Origin: Candidatus Gerdarchaeota archaeon
GTDB taxonomy: Archaea > Asgardarchaeota > Heimdallarchaeia > JABLTI01
Length of the DNA stretch: 7,278 nucleotides
Assembly (NCBI GenBank): GCA_016839405.1
Contig: JAEOUJ010000094.1
Coordinates: forward strand, 1 to 7,278
Direction of reading: 5' to 3'
Position numbers and translations under genes: made by a program. Below the pieces are notes generated by a model that was not told the DNA's origin, did no database searches, and was given only the letters and a program-made list of their open reading frames with translations. The stretch's first letter is position 1; each line of letters starts with the position of its first letter. Positions 6,155 through 7,278 of this stretch are shown here, piece by piece.

Positions 6155-7278
6155 TTGACAGACTTGAAAAAAGAAATTGATATTTATGGGCGACCTATGT
6201 ATATGGATTTAAAACCTGATAAAAAATTAGGTGCGGATGAAAGTCCAGAATTGCTTCAATGCAAAACATGGGATGCGGAAGCGGCATTAAGGATGTTACT
6301 TAACAATTTACATCCAAATGTAGCAAGAAATTGGGAAGAATTAATCGTTTATGGAGGTTCAGGTCGGGCAGCTAGAAATTGGAAAGAATTTCATAAAATT
6401 GTCAGAGCTCTTAAAGAATTAGAACCAGATGAAACACTTTGTATTCAATCTGGTAAACCTGTTTATATAGCACCAACTCATACTGAAGCACCTCGAGTAA
6501 TCATTGCTAATTCCAATCTGGTTGGCAATTGGGCTACCCAAGATTATTTTGATGAATTGGATCGTATGGGATTAATGATGTATGGTCAAATGACTGCTGG
6601 AAGTTGGATTTATATTGGTACTCAAGGAATTCTTCAAGGAACTTATGAAAGCTTTGCTGCTGCAGGAAAAATGGATTTTGGTGTCGATTCTTTAGCTGGC
6701 AAACTAATTTTAACAGCAGGTATGGGAGCAATGTCTGGAGCTCAACCAATGGCTGCTACATTAAATGATGCAGTAATTGTAGATGTAGAAGTTTTAGAAT
6801 CAGAAATTGCTCGAAAGGTTGAAGAGAATTATTGTGATAAAATGACTAAAAGTATTGATCAAGCAATAGAATGGGCTTTAGAAGCTAAAAAGAATAAAGA
6901 GTCTCTTTCTATTGGGTTAGTAGGTAATGCAGCAGATATTCATCCAGAATTTGTGAAACGAAACATAATACCAGATATTGTAACAGATCAAACTTGTGCT
7001 CATGAAGTAAAGAAATATGTTCCAAGTGGATATAAGAAGAATTTTGTTGAATTACTTGAAAGTGGTGTTAAAATTGATGAAGGAGAATATGTCCGTGAAT
7101 CTTTGAAATCAATGGCAACTCATGTAAAGGCAATGGTAGATATGCAAGAAAGAGGAGCGATTGTTTTTGATTATGGAAATGCAATAAGAAATCAAGTTGA
7201 ACTAGCTTTAGATATGATTGAAGGAAGAGCACCACTTGCTACTGGTATGACTAAAGAAGATCTTGAAGATATGAAAAA
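6155..7278 (+). CDS. hutU: Urocanate hydratase (urocanase), C-terminus cut by window
   Basis: HutU adds water to urocanate to give 4-imidazolone-5-propanoate, the substrate of HutI next door; it is a cytoplasmic homodimer with tightly bound NAD+. I read 374 codons from TTG 6155 to the right edge. Family motifs are [11 protein letters not shown] from Y66, QSGKPVY near 98, [20 protein letters not shown] from M146 (the glycine-rich NAD-contacting segment), [33 protein letters not shown] and FDYGN (D339-N342). Known urocanases have about 550-570 residues (some near 650), so a third or more, including the catalytic Cys of the CEGRGPFRW-type region, lies outside. The sequence after FDYGNAIR differs from typical bacterial HutU: at least 31 residues pass without the expected FPGFVPAYIRP segment. 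The start is TTG, supported by AGGAG at 6141-6145 and a stop just upstream. Divergent from hutI. Function is secure. Confidence 0.95.
   Translation, partial: MTDLKKEIDIYGRPMYMDLKPDKKLGADESPELLQCKTWDAEAALRMLLNNLHPNVARNWEELIVYGGSGRAARNWKEFHKIVRALKELEPDETLCIQSGKPVYIAPTHTEAPRVIIANSNLVGNWATQDYFDELDRMGLMMYGQMTAGSWIYIGTQGILQGTYESFAAAGKMDFGVDSLAGKLILTAGMGAMSGAQPMAATLNDAVIVDVEVLESEIARKVEENYCDKMTKSIDQAIEWALEAKKNKESLSIGLVGNAADIHPEFVKRNIIPDIVTDQTCAHEVKKYVPSGYKKNFVELLESGVKIDEGEYVRESLKSMATHVKAMVDMQERGAIVFDYGNAIRNQVELALDMIEGRAPLATGMTKEDLEDMK

Noticed and set aside
6534..6749. Open frame of 71 codons on the minus strand inside hutU
   Set aside because: It is antisense to the strongly conserved NAD-binding part of urocanase and has no recognisable product.
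1..7278. Mobile element, CRISPR, toxin-antitoxin or defence cassette
   Set aside because: I found no transposase, integrase, direct-repeat array, or paired small genes. All sizeable frames are housekeeping or catabolic genes, so no such system is claimed.

Overview
The window is AT-rich and looks like a chromosomal segment of an archaeon. The strongest evidence is the gene at the left edge. It encodes the archaeal termination nuclease aCPSF1/FttA, with tandem KH domains followed by a metallo-beta-lactamase/beta-CASP core, a layout universal and diagnostic in Archaea. TATA-like boxes upstream of several genes and Shine-Dalgarno sites (GGTGA, AGGAG) fit this. I cannot fix the lineage. An Asgard archaeon (Heimdall-like) or another low-GC mesophilic lineage would fit the gene content, but that is a guess.

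Layout from left to right: (1) 1-1853, minus strand, aCPSF1/FttA, lacking only the last C-terminal residues. (2) 1854-2129, the longest gap (276 bp), with a TATA-like box for fttA and nested inverted repeats. (3) 2130-3605, minus strand, a multi-pass membrane protein that looks like a GT-C (mannosyltransferase-type) glycosyltransferase. (4) 3606-3759, a divergent promoter region. (5) 3760-4674, plus strand, glutamate formimidoyltransferase (ftcD). (6) 4675-4706, a short convergent gap filled by a perfect 7-bp hairpin flanked by T-rich tracts on both strands. (7) 4707-6014, minus strand, imidazolonepropionase (hutI). (8) 6015-6154, a divergent regulatory gap with repeated TTAAG elements. (9) 6155-7278, plus strand, the first 374 codons of urocanate hydratase (hutU), cut by the window edge.

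The right half is a histidine-degradation cluster. HutU turns urocanate into imidazolonepropionate, HutI opens the ring to give N-formiminoglutamate, and FtcD moves the formimino group to tetrahydrofolate and releases glutamate. The genes alternate in strand (ftcD +, hutI -, hutU +), so they are not one operon; hutI and hutU share a divergent control region. Histidine ammonia-lyase (hutH) and formimidoyl-THF cyclodeaminase are not in the window and may lie beyond the right edge. The left half (RNA 3'-end formation and a membrane glycosyltransferase) is functionally unrelated.

I see no mobile element, CRISPR array, RNA gene or defence-type cassette. No wholly new system is evident. The most useful second looks are the nonstandard spacing near the end of the visible HutU, the nested dyads upstream of fttA, the bidirectional terminator-like hairpin and the hut divergent control region.
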